This document shows positions 35,901 to 42,996 of a stretch of 64,000 nt of DNA, in pieces. The first letter of the stretch is position 1. Each line of letters opens with the position of its first letter. The DNA is from a bacterium A37T11 (GTDB lineage Bacteria; Bacteroidota; Bacteroidia; Sphingobacteriales; Sphingobacteriaceae): NCBI GenBank assembly GCA_900109895.1, contig FOBR01000001.1, forward strand, positions 248,001-312,000, given 5' to 3'. The notes under the pieces are model-generated. The model saw nothing but the letters and a program-made list of their open reading frames with translations, had not been told where the DNA came from and searched no databases. The position numbers and the translations under genes are program-made.

Positions 35901-36518
35901 TTATTTTGTTGTTTTAACCCAATCAGCTACTTTATAAATAGTTTTAACCAGTCTTTTCTTCCGAAATACCCCCTGCCCTGGTCCGGCACGGATGTCGTTG
36001 GTGTTAGCTTCGACCGTGATACACCAAATGTCATCCCAACTGTCCACAAACCCGCAGTGGCCGATGCGTTTTAGTTCCTGGAAGAATAGGCCAAACACAT
36101 CTCCTGTTATTGGAGTTGTACGTAGTAAGTTATACGTTGTAAGTCCCTGCATGGCGCCTAAACCGGACTTTTCCTTATTTCTTACCCAAATTAACCTTTT
36201 CTGTGGGAACAGGGCCGGTGTCCAGCCGTTTTTTGGATTGGTAATACCCGCTTTTTCAAGGCAAAAACAAACGAAAGCGCTGCAGTAGGATAGATTACCC
36301 TGGAGGTTTACTGCGTGAAGGTATTCCTGCACACGTTTTCCGTCGTTTTTGCCGGTCAATTCCCGTACGCCGATTTCTCGGGTATAAATTTGTTGGAGAT
36401 TTTGACGTTTTGATGGTATCTGTATACCGTCCCGGTTTACAACAAAACCACAAAAACTCCCACAAAGAGCAGCAATAATCCCCAAAAGGAACCAACCTGA
36501 TATCGGATATCTAAACAT
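35901..36518 (-). CDS. CHAP-like cysteine peptidase with N-terminal membrane anchor
   Basis: 205 residues from MFRYPISGWF. A hydrophobic segment at 8-27 is an anchor or signal. The domain starts REIGVRELTGKNDGKRVQEY, then shows the likely nucleophile in YCSAFVCFCLEKAG (Cys79), GDVFGLFF, and the catalytic His in RIGHCGFV (His154), as in peptidoglycan-cutting CHAP/TIGR02594-like enzymes. Between these lies AMQGLTTYNLLRTT, encoded by a short-repeat insertion. The frame is open further upstream but without family content. Its start overlaps the membrane protein gene by 82 bases. It probably cuts cell-wall peptides. Confidence 0.72.
   Translation of the reverse strand: MFRYPISGWFLLGIIAALCGSFCGFVVNRDGIQIPSKRQNLQQIYTREIGVRELTGKNDGKRVQEYLHAVNLQGNLSYCSAFVCFCLEKAGITNPKNGWTPALFPQKRLIWVRNKEKSGLGAMQGLTTYNLLRTTPITGDVFGLFFQELKRIGHCGFVDSWDDIWCITVEANTNDIRAGPGQGVFRKKRLVKTIYKVADWVKTTK
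36116..36158 (-). repeat. Short-repeat insertion inside the CHAP gene
   Basis: Minus strand GGCGCCATGCAGG is followed by ACTTACAACGTATAACTTAC and CGTACAACT. The 13-base boundary is identical to the one in fecR at 33662-33674, and in both genes it encodes Gly-Ala-Met-Gln. Confidence 0.65.
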
Positions 36519-36847
36519 GGCATTTCGTTTAAGGTGAACAGATCGCGGATGAGCCGCATTAATAACCAGGCGGCAACGACAAAGGTGTCGACCACTAATA
36601 AGGTGAACAGGTAACTGGAAATAATACCAATGTCTAAGACACCGGCCGTCGGATCCAGCAGCCTGATCAGTGGCCCGCAATAAATAAACAGCAGGCAGAT
36701 CAGCCCACACTGCCCCAACGCCACCAGGGTGATCAACCGCCGGTCCGGGATGGGTTCCGGGTCATAAATTTGGGACGCTAAATCATGGGACTCGGCTAAG
36801 AGAGACGCATAATCTTGCGTCTCTACGTCGTTTTTTAATGTTTTCAT
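36437..36847 (-). CDS. Multi-pass membrane protein of the CHAP cassette (holin-like position)
   Basis: 136 residues from the ATG at 36847; a start 30 bases upstream is also open but adds only MSYYLFKNKK. Hydrophobic segments lie at about 40-62 (LVALGQCGLICLLFIYCGPL), 70-100 (two spans around DIGIISSYLFTLLVVDTFVV) and 118-136 (GSFWGLLLLFVGVFVVLL). The N-terminus is polar and cytoplasmic-looking. It overlaps the start of the CHAP gene, so the two are made together. A small membrane protein before a wall hydrolase recalls holin-endolysin pairs, but no sequence motif proves that. Confidence 0.6.
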   Translation of the reverse strand: MKTLKNDVETQDYASLLAESHDLASQIYDPEPIPDRRLITLVALGQCGLICLLFIYCGPLIRLLDPTAGVLDIGIISSYLFTLLVVDTFVVAAWLLMRLIRDLFTLNEMPCLDIRYQVGSFWGLLLLFVGVFVVLL

Positions 36848-36949
36848 TTTTTTATTTTTAAATAAATAATAGGACAATGATCCAATTAAAAAACCCGGAT
36901 ATCGACAAATGCGACAAACGACAACAGCCCGTTAAAAAATTAACTAATT

Positions 36950-37490
36950 TTAATTGTAACTGCGACATTATGCGACAGTTACGATCGCAGATGAAGGCCT
37001 TCAAAGACGTTTTGGCATCCTTCACGTTCATTTCGGTAACCATCAAGTACCGTTTGACGTTCATCACGTCGCACGTGACGGACGTCAAGTAGCAGTTGAC
37101 GTCCGTCAAGTCTCAGATGACTGACGTCAAATTGGAGTTGAAGGCCGTCACCTCACACGTGATGGACGTCAAGTCAGGGATGAATGCGTTCAGACGCATG
37201 CAAACGGACGTCACGCAGGATGTGACGGACGTCATACAGCACCTGATGAACATCATCTCACAGGTGACGTTCACCAAATAGCATTTGATTAACAACAAGT
37301 TTTATATGAATACTTACCGAAACGAGGTGACAAATGACCAGCCTTACGTGACAGCCGTCAGATCGGAGCAAGCAAATGCTTCCCCTTAGTTGACGTCCAT
37401 CAAGTCAAAGATGACGAACGGCAAGTCACACGTGACGGTTGCAGAACGCCACATGATGGTCTGCAAAAGCCACGTGATGCTTGACCTTCA
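36950..37490. repeat. Degenerate 21-bp periodic repeat field
   Basis: From about 36950 the sequence repeats every 21 bases. Units around 37050-37260 follow a pattern like CACGTGACGGACGTCAAGT, with GACGTCA palindromes and CACGTGA blocks. In plus-strand translation each unit is seven codons of the form x-V/L/M-T-D-V-K-S, a heptad, but TAG at 37090-37092 and another stop after 37276 interrupt it; the minus strand is also interrupted, by TGA at 37113. Two neighbouring units form a perfect inverted repeat (37076-37088 with 37096-37108). The field fills most of the 640 bases between the membrane protein and HTH genes. Confidence 0.7.
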
Positions 37491-37832
37491 TAATTTACTA
37501 TACGTATGCGCCCCCTTCTGATGCGGTCGTTTTAGATTAATGAGGTCTGAAAGCAAGTAATAAGACCGGCGGCCTATTTTAAACAGGGGTTGGATGAGTT
37601 TTTCATGCACGCGGCGGTAAAAGGTGGCCCGGTGCACGCCCAGGTAGTTACAGATAAAGACGATGTCAACATGCTCGGGCAGCGTTTCTTTTGTTGGGGG
37701 TGCCTCCTCGGGTGGCAATAGCAGGCTACAAACCTCTTGCAGTATGTTTTTGAGTTTATCCCTGTCGGGTTCTGATTCTGTCAGGAGTTCTCTGAGCAGG
37801 TCAACGACCAGCAATCGTAGTTTTCCATACAT
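37488..37832 (-). CDS. Helix-turn-helix DNA-binding protein (excisionase/MerR-like fold)
   Basis: 114 residues. The N-terminal half is helical and acidic (LLRELLTESEPDRDKLKNIL). The C-terminal half has the HTH and wing: VDIVFICNYLGVHRATFYRR, then VHEKLIQPLFKIGRRSYYLL and SDLINLKR, the pattern of HTH_17/AlpA-type proteins where a helix-turn-helix is followed by a K-I-G-R-R-x-Y strand. It probably binds DNA near its own gene. It lies directly upstream of the 21-bp repeat field, which is a candidate target. It starts 18 bases past the stop of the MocR-like gene and may share its transcript. Confidence 0.68.
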   Translation of the reverse strand: MYGKLRLLVVDLLRELLTESEPDRDKLKNILQEVCSLLLPPEEAPPTKETLPEHVDIVFICNYLGVHRATFYRRVHEKLIQPLFKIGRRSYYLLSDLINLKRPHQKGAHTYSKL

Positions 37833-37850
37833 GGTATAAGAGTTAAGGTG

Positions 37851-39305
37851 TTACATATTTTCTTCCAGAAATTGTCTTATCTTCTTAAATTCTTGTTCAC
37901 TTTTTTTATTGAAGGATACGCCAAAACCTAGCCGGATGAAGGGGCTGGATAGTGGTATCGCTGACCCCATAGCCATACAGGGCAGGCGCACCCCCCAGTC
38001 GGATAATTTTTGCAAAAAAGCGGCTGCACTTGATCCATCACGCATTTGTGCATGGACGATAAAGCCTGCTTTAGGCTCTGCAAAGGTCAGCTGCTGATGC
38101 AGGTAATTATCGATGAGCCGGCAGAGCAGATCGCGGCTGTTGCGGGCTTCCGTGCGGGCATACCCCAGCACCGCGTTCCATTCCTTCGTTTGAAGCATAT
38201 GGAGCAGGGCCTGGTCTTTTTCCAGGTCTTTCAGCCGCACCAGGTTTTCGGGGCATTGACCCAGCTTTTCCATGATGGAGGGCGCAGCTGCTACTTGCCA
38301 CACTGCGTTCAGGTAGCGGTTCAGTTGGCTAACGGGGCTTAGGTACACCACATGGCCTTGATGATCGTGTGCAGCCAGTGGCTTAAAGGGTATTTCTTCA
38401 TACCAAAATTCGTGCTGGTTGTCTTCCTCCAGGATAATTACGCGATGCTCCAGGCAAAGGGATAACAGTTGCTGCAAGGCCTCCTGGCTCAAGGTATGGC
38501 TGTTTGAACGGCTGCAGCGCGTGTTGATATAGAGGAGCCTAACCTTGCCGGTTTGTACTTGCTGGCGGATGGTGTATAAAAACTGCTCTTCCTGTGCGGT
38601 ATCGGCTGTAAGCAACTGCCCTCCCTTGCTACGAAGCGCTTGGTTAAGCCAGGGATGCACCGGTTCGGTGCAGATGATGTGATCCTGTTGGCCGCTGAGC
38701 ATATGCACCAGGCTAAGCAAGGTGTCCGGGTAATGATAGCGCAGGGTAAAATTGCGCGCTTCTAACTGTAAATGTTGCCGCTGGTTTAGATGCAACCGCA
38801 TTTCATGCACCAGGCTCCGGTCCTGGTACAGCTGTACCACTTCATCCGGGTCCATTAGGGCATGGTCCTGTCTTTTGGCATTGACATATTTTAAAAAACT
38901 GCGGTTCTTAAACAGGGCCGGGCCGGGCAGCTCAATGCCCAGGATGCACGATGAATCGATGGCACTTTCTGCCGGCATGGGTGCGTAAAGCGGAACACTT
39001 GGATTGCCTGAAAAATAATTGGGCTGGTTCTTAAAACACGGGGCATCGGGCGAGACAAAGGTGCCTGACCCCTGCACACGGTATAAATAACCGGCCAGCA
39101 GCGGCCCTGTCAGGGCATCGCGCACGGCGTTTTCACTCATGCCACTAAGCTCGGCAAAGCTGCTGAGCGAAGGGATAAGGTCGTTTGCGGAGAGCAGCCC
39201 TTCCTGGATCACTTCGATAATGATCTCTGCCAGGCGGGTCATGCTGCACTGGCCTTTGCTGATGCGTGCTTCCCAGATGGTTTTGTGTTCGTTTTTTTTG
39301 AGCAT
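37851..39305 (-). CDS. MocR-type (GntR wHTH plus aminotransferase fold) regulator lacking the PLP lysine
   Basis: 484 residues. A GntR winged helix is at about 12-85 (LAEIIIEVIQEGLLSANDLI, MSENAVRDALTGPLLAGYLY, VQGSGTFVSPD). The rest aligns with class I aminotransferases as in MocR/PdxR regulators: HPWLNQALRSKGGQLLTADT, VIILEEDNQHEFWYEEIPF, and the substrate Arg in FIRLGFGVSF. At the Schiff-base site, where the family has S-K, the chain reads VYLSPVSQLNRYLN: Lys is replaced by Gln. So it should not form the usual internal aldimine. Start at ATG 39305 excludes 16 unrelated residues. It diverges from a Crp-like gene 230 bp away. Confidence 0.82.
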   Translation of the reverse strand: MLKKNEHKTIWEARISKGQCSMTRLAEIIIEVIQEGLLSANDLIPSLSSFAELSGMSENAVRDALTGPLLAGYLYRVQGSGTFVSPDAPCFKNQPNYFSGNPSVPLYAPMPAESAIDSSCILGIELPGPALFKNRSFLKYVNAKRQDHALMDPDEVVQLYQDRSLVHEMRLHLNQRQHLQLEARNFTLRYHYPDTLLSLVHMLSGQQDHIICTEPVHPWLNQALRSKGGQLLTADTAQEEQFLYTIRQQVQTGKVRLLYINTRCSRSNSHTLSQEALQQLLSLCLEHRVIILEEDNQHEFWYEEIPFKPLAAHDHQGHVVYLSPVSQLNRYLNAVWQVAAAPSIMEKLGQCPENLVRLKDLEKDQALLHMLQTKEWNAVLGYARTEARNSRDLLCRLIDNYLHQQLTFAEPKAGFIVHAQMRDGSSAAAFLQKLSDWGVRLPCMAMGSAIPLSSPFIRLGFGVSFNKKSEQEFKKIRQFLEENM

Positions 39306-39535
39306 ATGTTTTTCATTCGCGACAGGCAAGGAAATAACAGGCCTGTAATACAAGCCAATAGCCCCTTGTCACTCCTAAGTATTGCGTTAATATGGCGGCA
39401 AAAATAATGGATATTTTGAGTACCGCAAGTACCGGCTTACTGTACAACCTGCTAAAACAGGAAGTGTTTGTCGTGTATATGACTGTTAAACCTGTAGCTT
39501 TAACCATTGGAATAAACCAAGTTAAAGAAATTGCC

Positions 39536-40153
39536 ATGAAGACACTATGGACCCCTGTTGCCGAGAAAAAAAAATTCATTACCCAGTATCTATGGCCATC
39601 GCTGCGAATAGACCCTGTGGATGCAGCGCTAACGGAAGAATTGGCTGGGTGCTTAAGGCACGATGCTGTCTTGCGCATGGAAGACCTGGAGCAACCGGGT
39701 GCAAGCCATGAAGGGCGTATGTGGTTTTCTGCCCAGGCCCTGATGCACGCTTATTATTATAGCACGGCCGATTTAAAGAATTGGGGGGTAAAGCTCATTC
39801 CCCGCCAAACCTTATACCTGGATACCGCCAGCTTGTTGGATGGCGCAGATCGTGAGCATTATGTACAACTATTAGAACCCGGTTCCGTATATTCCCTCTC
39901 GTATCCGGAGCTGCTAGGCCTGATGGATCGGTACAGCACGGTTTCCAAGGCCATGACGCGCCTGCACCTGGAGCAACAGGCACAGCAGCGGGCCCATGAC
40001 CGCTTCCTGCTAAGCAACCCCATAGACCGCGCCACGCAATTCCGCAAGCAGCATGCAACTTTGCTCTCAAGACTGACGATGGATGTACAGGCCATGCATA
40101 TCAAGATCAGCCGTGGGTATTACCATTTTTTGATTAGGAATGGGTTGGTGTAG
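39536..40153 (+). CDS. Crp/Fnr-like transcriptional regulator, divergent
   Basis: 205 residues from ATG 39536; an upstream frame to 39392 is open but has no family content. The body resembles Bacteroidota Crp/Fnr proteins: a beta-rich sensor (GRMWFSAQALMHAYYYSTAD, LYLDTASLLDGADREHYVQL), a long dimer helix with RLHLEQQAQQRAHDRFLLSN, and a C-terminal region (FRKQHATLLSRLTMDVQAMH, IKISRGYYHFLIRN) at the place of the HTH. The nucleotide-binding residues of true CRP are not evident, so ligand and DNA target are unknown. It is divergent from the MocR-like gene; the shared 230 bp probably holds both promoters. Confidence 0.65.
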   Translation: MKTLWTPVAEKKKFITQYLWPSLRIDPVDAALTEELAGCLRHDAVLRMEDLEQPGASHEGRMWFSAQALMHAYYYSTADLKNWGVKLIPRQTLYLDTASLLDGADREHYVQLLEPGSVYSLSYPELLGLMDRYSTVSKAMTRLHLEQQAQQRAHDRFLLSNPIDRATQFRKQHATLLSRLTMDVQAMHIKISRGYYHFLIRNGLV

Positions 40154-40198
40154 TTAACGCAAGATACCAATAATAAAAAGCTTCAGGGTTTGTCCTTT

Positions 40199-41158
40199 TT
40201 AATTTGTTGACTTTTGAATATAATGGATGAGATACCATGAGGTCAATAACCTCGGTAGGCTCATTATTTTGGTTAAGTATGCTAATTTTGCAGCGCAAAT
40301 AATGGCTTCATCTATTCTGAATGTGGCTAATACCATATTCGTTACATTCTGAATACCACGCTGCAAGGCTTGAAAGTGGGGTTCTTGCATGTCTCTTCGG
40401 GTAATTAACCATGCCGTTGTAAAACTATCTTCCAGACATTCCCTCCATGTTATTGCAAGCCCTCTATATTTTATTTCATTTTGCACGACTTGCATATATG
40501 ATTGTTTAAGGATTTCAACATTTTTTGCTTCATCAAACAAATATGCAACATCAAAGAGTTGTTTGATTATTTCACCAGGTCTATTTTTCTCATGTAGAAT
40601 GCCCGTTGTATTTGGAGCAAATGCTGTGAGCTTGTCCCCAGCAATTGATTCGATGCTAGGTATAGAAACATACGTAAATGCATCCGCCGTATGTAACCAT
40701 TCATGTTTAATTGGGTATGAAATCAAATTTGGATAAGGATTTTCGGAAAAGAGTATATCCAAAAGAACCGGCTCTTCATAAGGCCTGCTCCCAACCTTGC
40801 CTTGGTAATAAAATTTATAGTGAGCTATTGGTGCATCTGGAACTTGTTTCCGATCATTATCACCTTCCCACCGATGGAAACGACCTAAAGCGATGATTTT
40901 CTCAAAATAGTCAGGAAGATTAGACATTGGTGTGTTAGTTATCACATCTATATCAATCGAAAATCTTTTAGGAATTTTACTTATTAGCAACAAAGATGTG
41001 CCACCTTTAAAAATATACTTTAATCCTACTGTCGATAATTGTTCTAACAGTGTAAAGGCGAATATAACCTTTTAAATAATTTTTGGATCTCCTCTTTTCC
41101 CCAATTGTTGCGAAATTTCATCCTGCCAGGCAGCATCATAAGTTTTTTCAGTAATCAT
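40199..41158 (-). pseudogene. AbiEii-type nucleotidyltransferase toxin with in-frame TAA
   Basis: Read from ATG 41158 the protein begins MITEKTYDAAWQDEISQQLG, reaches GDPKII and then TAA (41075 region), and continues in the same frame VIFAFTLLEQLSTVGLKYIF with the nucleotidyltransferase motif KGGTSLLLIS...RFSIDIDVIT, later AGDKLTAF and the helical end. Apart from that one codon it is a complete AbiEii of about 319 residues. Its ATG overlaps the stop of the antitoxin gene (ATGA). AbiEii toxins transfer nucleotides to tRNA or other targets in type IV systems. The 264 residues after the stop keep the catalytic motif, less its first GGT block, if an internal start were used. Confidence 0.8.
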
Positions 41159-41766
41159 ATTTCCAAATTAAGTTGTTTTAGTTTTGACTCGACCAAATTT
41201 AACCTATTACGTCTCCTTGCATATCGTTTTAAGGTGCTGCGGTTGATGGTGTATTTATGAAAGGATGTTTCATATATGACTTCCGACTCTGCATCTTGTG
41301 AAATATAGAGCTTGGAGTCTCCAAGAATATCAACCAATAACTTTTCTAAAGAGGGTATGCATAGATCATTTTCATTTATGATTGGAGCTTCACTGATTAA
41401 GGATTTAACGACTATGGCATTATCTGTACCAGCAATATAGTATTCATATACTTGTCCGTCCGGATTAAGGAAAACATGCTCATGTCGTTCTTTCAATTTG
41501 TTAAAAACGGCTTCGAGGGTGTCTTTATCCGTTTCAACTACTAGTGTATGATGAAAAATTTGGTGAACCATAAACTCATTAAACCAACGAGTATCTATAA
41601 AACAGGGCTGTACTAATGGCATTGAATTTTTAAGTTCCTGTGATAATTCTAGCAGCTCATGAGGAACCGTTGGATGGAATTTCTGCTTATTGTCTAAGAC
41701 ATATTCCCCTCGCCCTATCTTTGTTTTTTTGCCAATATATTGTTTTATATGACTATCCCACTTCAT
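41155..41766 (-). CDS. AbiEi-type antitoxin/transcriptional regulator (DUF6577-like)
   Basis: 203 residues. It precedes the AbiEii gene with a 4-base overlap, as antitoxin genes of type IV AbiE systems do. The body contains FIDTRWFNEFMVHQIFHHTL, VVETDKDTLEAVFNKLKERH and IPSLEKLLVDILGD, close to the DUF6577 group of AbiEi-like proteins. The C-terminus is basic (YARRRNRLNLVESKLKQLNL) and could bind DNA or RNA. AbiEi proteins repress their own operon through inverted repeats, and a perfect 14-base palindrome lies 52 bp upstream. The frame is intact although the toxin is interrupted. Confidence 0.75.
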   Translation of the reverse strand: MKWDSHIKQYIGKKTKIGRGEYVLDNKQKFHPTVPHELLELSQELKNSMPLVQPCFIDTRWFNEFMVHQIFHHTLVVETDKDTLEAVFNKLKERHEHVFLNPDGQVYEYYIAGTDNAIVVKSLISEAPIINENDLCIPSLEKLLVDILGDSKLYISQDAESEVIYETSFHKYTINRSTLKRYARRRNRLNLVESKLKQLNLEI

Positions 41767-41817
41767 TACCTAATGCCATAAAAACATCCTTATTGTAACA
41801 AATATGCCTGTAAAACG

Positions 41818-41831
41818 GTAACATATGTTAC
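41818..41831. promoter_or_regulatory. Palindrome GTAACATATGTTAC, candidate AbiEi operator
   Basis: A perfect 14-base palindrome between the AbiE operon and the divergent secreted-protein gene, with a half site TTGTAACA at 41783-41790 nearer the antitoxin start. It overlaps the likely promoter region of the AbiE operon. Confidence 0.45.
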
Positions 41832-41926
41832 AGCAGTTAGGATAAGGTATTAACAAATTTGTGGTGTTGAAAGCGTGGTGCAATCAACATAACAAAATTA
41901 TATAAACACTTAAATTTTTAAAGCGT

Positions 41927-42385
41927 ATGAAAGCGTTAGAAAAAATCTTTCAAAAAAATGTGAGGGCCTTGGTGGTAATCATCATGGCTATTGGTTTAAC
42001 TTCATCCCTGCAGGCTGCCGGGCTGGAAAATGGTCCTGAAGGTGGGCCGGGGAAGGGTAAAAAGGATTCAGTGGCTTCTGTTGTGAAGGTGCCGTTGAAG
42101 AGTGCGTTGGTTAGGTTGAAGACAAAGGCGGGAGCGCAGGTAAAAGGAGTAAAGAAACCGACAACAACAGTTAATCGTGGCGTGCTCGCAGATGAAGGCT
42201 CGCGGTACAGGATTACGGCAGGGGAGCCCGCCACAGGCCATGAATGTGGCGAAGAAGAAACACTCCCGTGTACCATAACCTTCGACAATACCGTAAATGT
42301 GCCTTATCTTGATGGCGGTAATTGGTATGTAAACAAGGGCGCGGGTATTACTACGGTAGGAAATGGCCCGTATATAGCCCCCTAG
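41927..42385 (+). CDS. Small secreted protein of unknown function (DUF6520-like)
   Basis: 152 residues. A signal peptide (about 1-31) ends SSLQAAG. A Gly/Pro/Lys-rich stretch (ENGPEGGPGKGKKDS) and a basic middle follow. The C-terminal part has two Cys in ECGEEETLPCTITFDNTVNV and ends with aromatic/Gly residues (GGNWYVNKGAGITTVGNGPY). The two-Cys tail resembles small exported proteins of the DUF6520 kind, but the match is weak. It is a lone plus-strand gene with its own terminator. No function can be given. Confidence 0.6.
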   Translation: MKALEKIFQKNVRALVVIIMAIGLTSSLQAAGLENGPEGGPGKGKKDSVASVVKVPLKSALVRLKTKAGAQVKGVKKPTTTVNRGVLADEGSRYRITAGEPATGHECGEEETLPCTITFDNTVNVPYLDGGNWYVNKGAGITTVGNGPYIAP

Positions 42386-42394
42386 TCTTCTCAC

Positions 42395-42434
42395 AAGAAA
42401 GCCATCCCCGTATTGGGAGAAGGCTTTCTTATTC
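42395..42434 (+). terminator. Terminator of the small secreted protein gene
   Basis: AAGAAAGCC pairs with GGCTTTCTT around an inner CCCC/GGG stem, 9 bases past the stop codon. The T-run lies in the right arm. Confidence 0.65.
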
Positions 42435-42468
42435 AAAACTGCTTTAGACCTAGTCCTAAAGCAGTTTT
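42435..42468. terminator. Bidirectional terminator overlapping the TlpA stop codon
   Basis: AAAACTGCTTTAG and CTAAAGCAGTTTT pair over 13 bases, with T-runs on both sides. The stop codon of the minus-strand TlpA gene is inside the right arm. Confidence 0.8.
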
Positions 42469-42986
42469 TTTATGGTATTGATCCATTGGTCAATTGAAAA
42501 CTTGTAGGGTGCACGAATAATCATGTAAACTGTCCCCTTTTTATCAATCAGTATCACACGGGGAAAAGACTTAATCCCATAATGCTTCAACAATTCATGG
42601 CTAAAGCCTATCCCTTCTCCGAAATAGGCGTTTGTTACCTCTGAAGAGGTATAAAGTCCACTCGCAACACTTGCCTGCCAACGGGTATATTCCTTATCGG
42701 CACAGATAGATAGAAATGCTACATGTTTATAATTTTCTAAAGCCTTTTCTACAGATGAAAGGGTATGCTGATAAAAATAGCTACAGCCGCTGCACCCAGT
42801 ATACCAAAAATCGATCAGCAGCACATTGCCTTTAAAATCTGCCGGGCCGAGCAAACGACCGGCACTATCGGGTAGTTGGAATGGCAGCATTGGCATATGC
42901 TTTTCCTGCAATAAACTGTCGGGAAGTCCTTGTGCATGGATTTCCGTAAAAAAATAGACAGACAAGATAAGGATGGCTAGCTTCAT
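42456..42986 (-). CDS. TlpA-like periplasmic thiol-disulfide oxidoreductase (locus 4)
   Basis: 176 residues from MKLAILILSVYFFTEIHAQG, which gives a clean signal peptide; longer starts (to 43097) would overlap SusD. A TlpA thioredoxin fold follows, with the redox pair in WYTGCSGCSYFYQH and the cis-Pro region GIKSFPRVILIDKKGTVYMI. It lacks the DUF4369 domain of the locus 1 TlpA. It starts 10 bases after the SusD stop and ends inside a terminator, closing the susC-susD-tlpA operon. It probably acts on disulfides of the imported ligand or of envelope proteins (inference). Confidence 0.87.
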   Translation of the reverse strand: MKLAILILSVYFFTEIHAQGLPDSLLQEKHMPMLPFQLPDSAGRLLGPADFKGNVLLIDFWYTGCSGCSYFYQHTLSSVEKALENYKHVAFLSICADKEYTRWQASVASGLYTSSEVTNAYFGEGIGFSHELLKHYGIKSFPRVILIDKKGTVYMIIRAPYKFSIDQWINTIKKLL

Positions 42987-42996
42987 TGTTGTTTGG

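Noticed and set aside
36519-36710. N-terminal extension of the CHAP peptidase
   Set aside because: It would overlap the membrane protein gene deeply and put the anchor in the middle of the chain.
36950-37490. CRISPR-like array
   Set aside because: The period is 21 bases with no constant repeat and no unique spacers, and there are no cas genes in the window.
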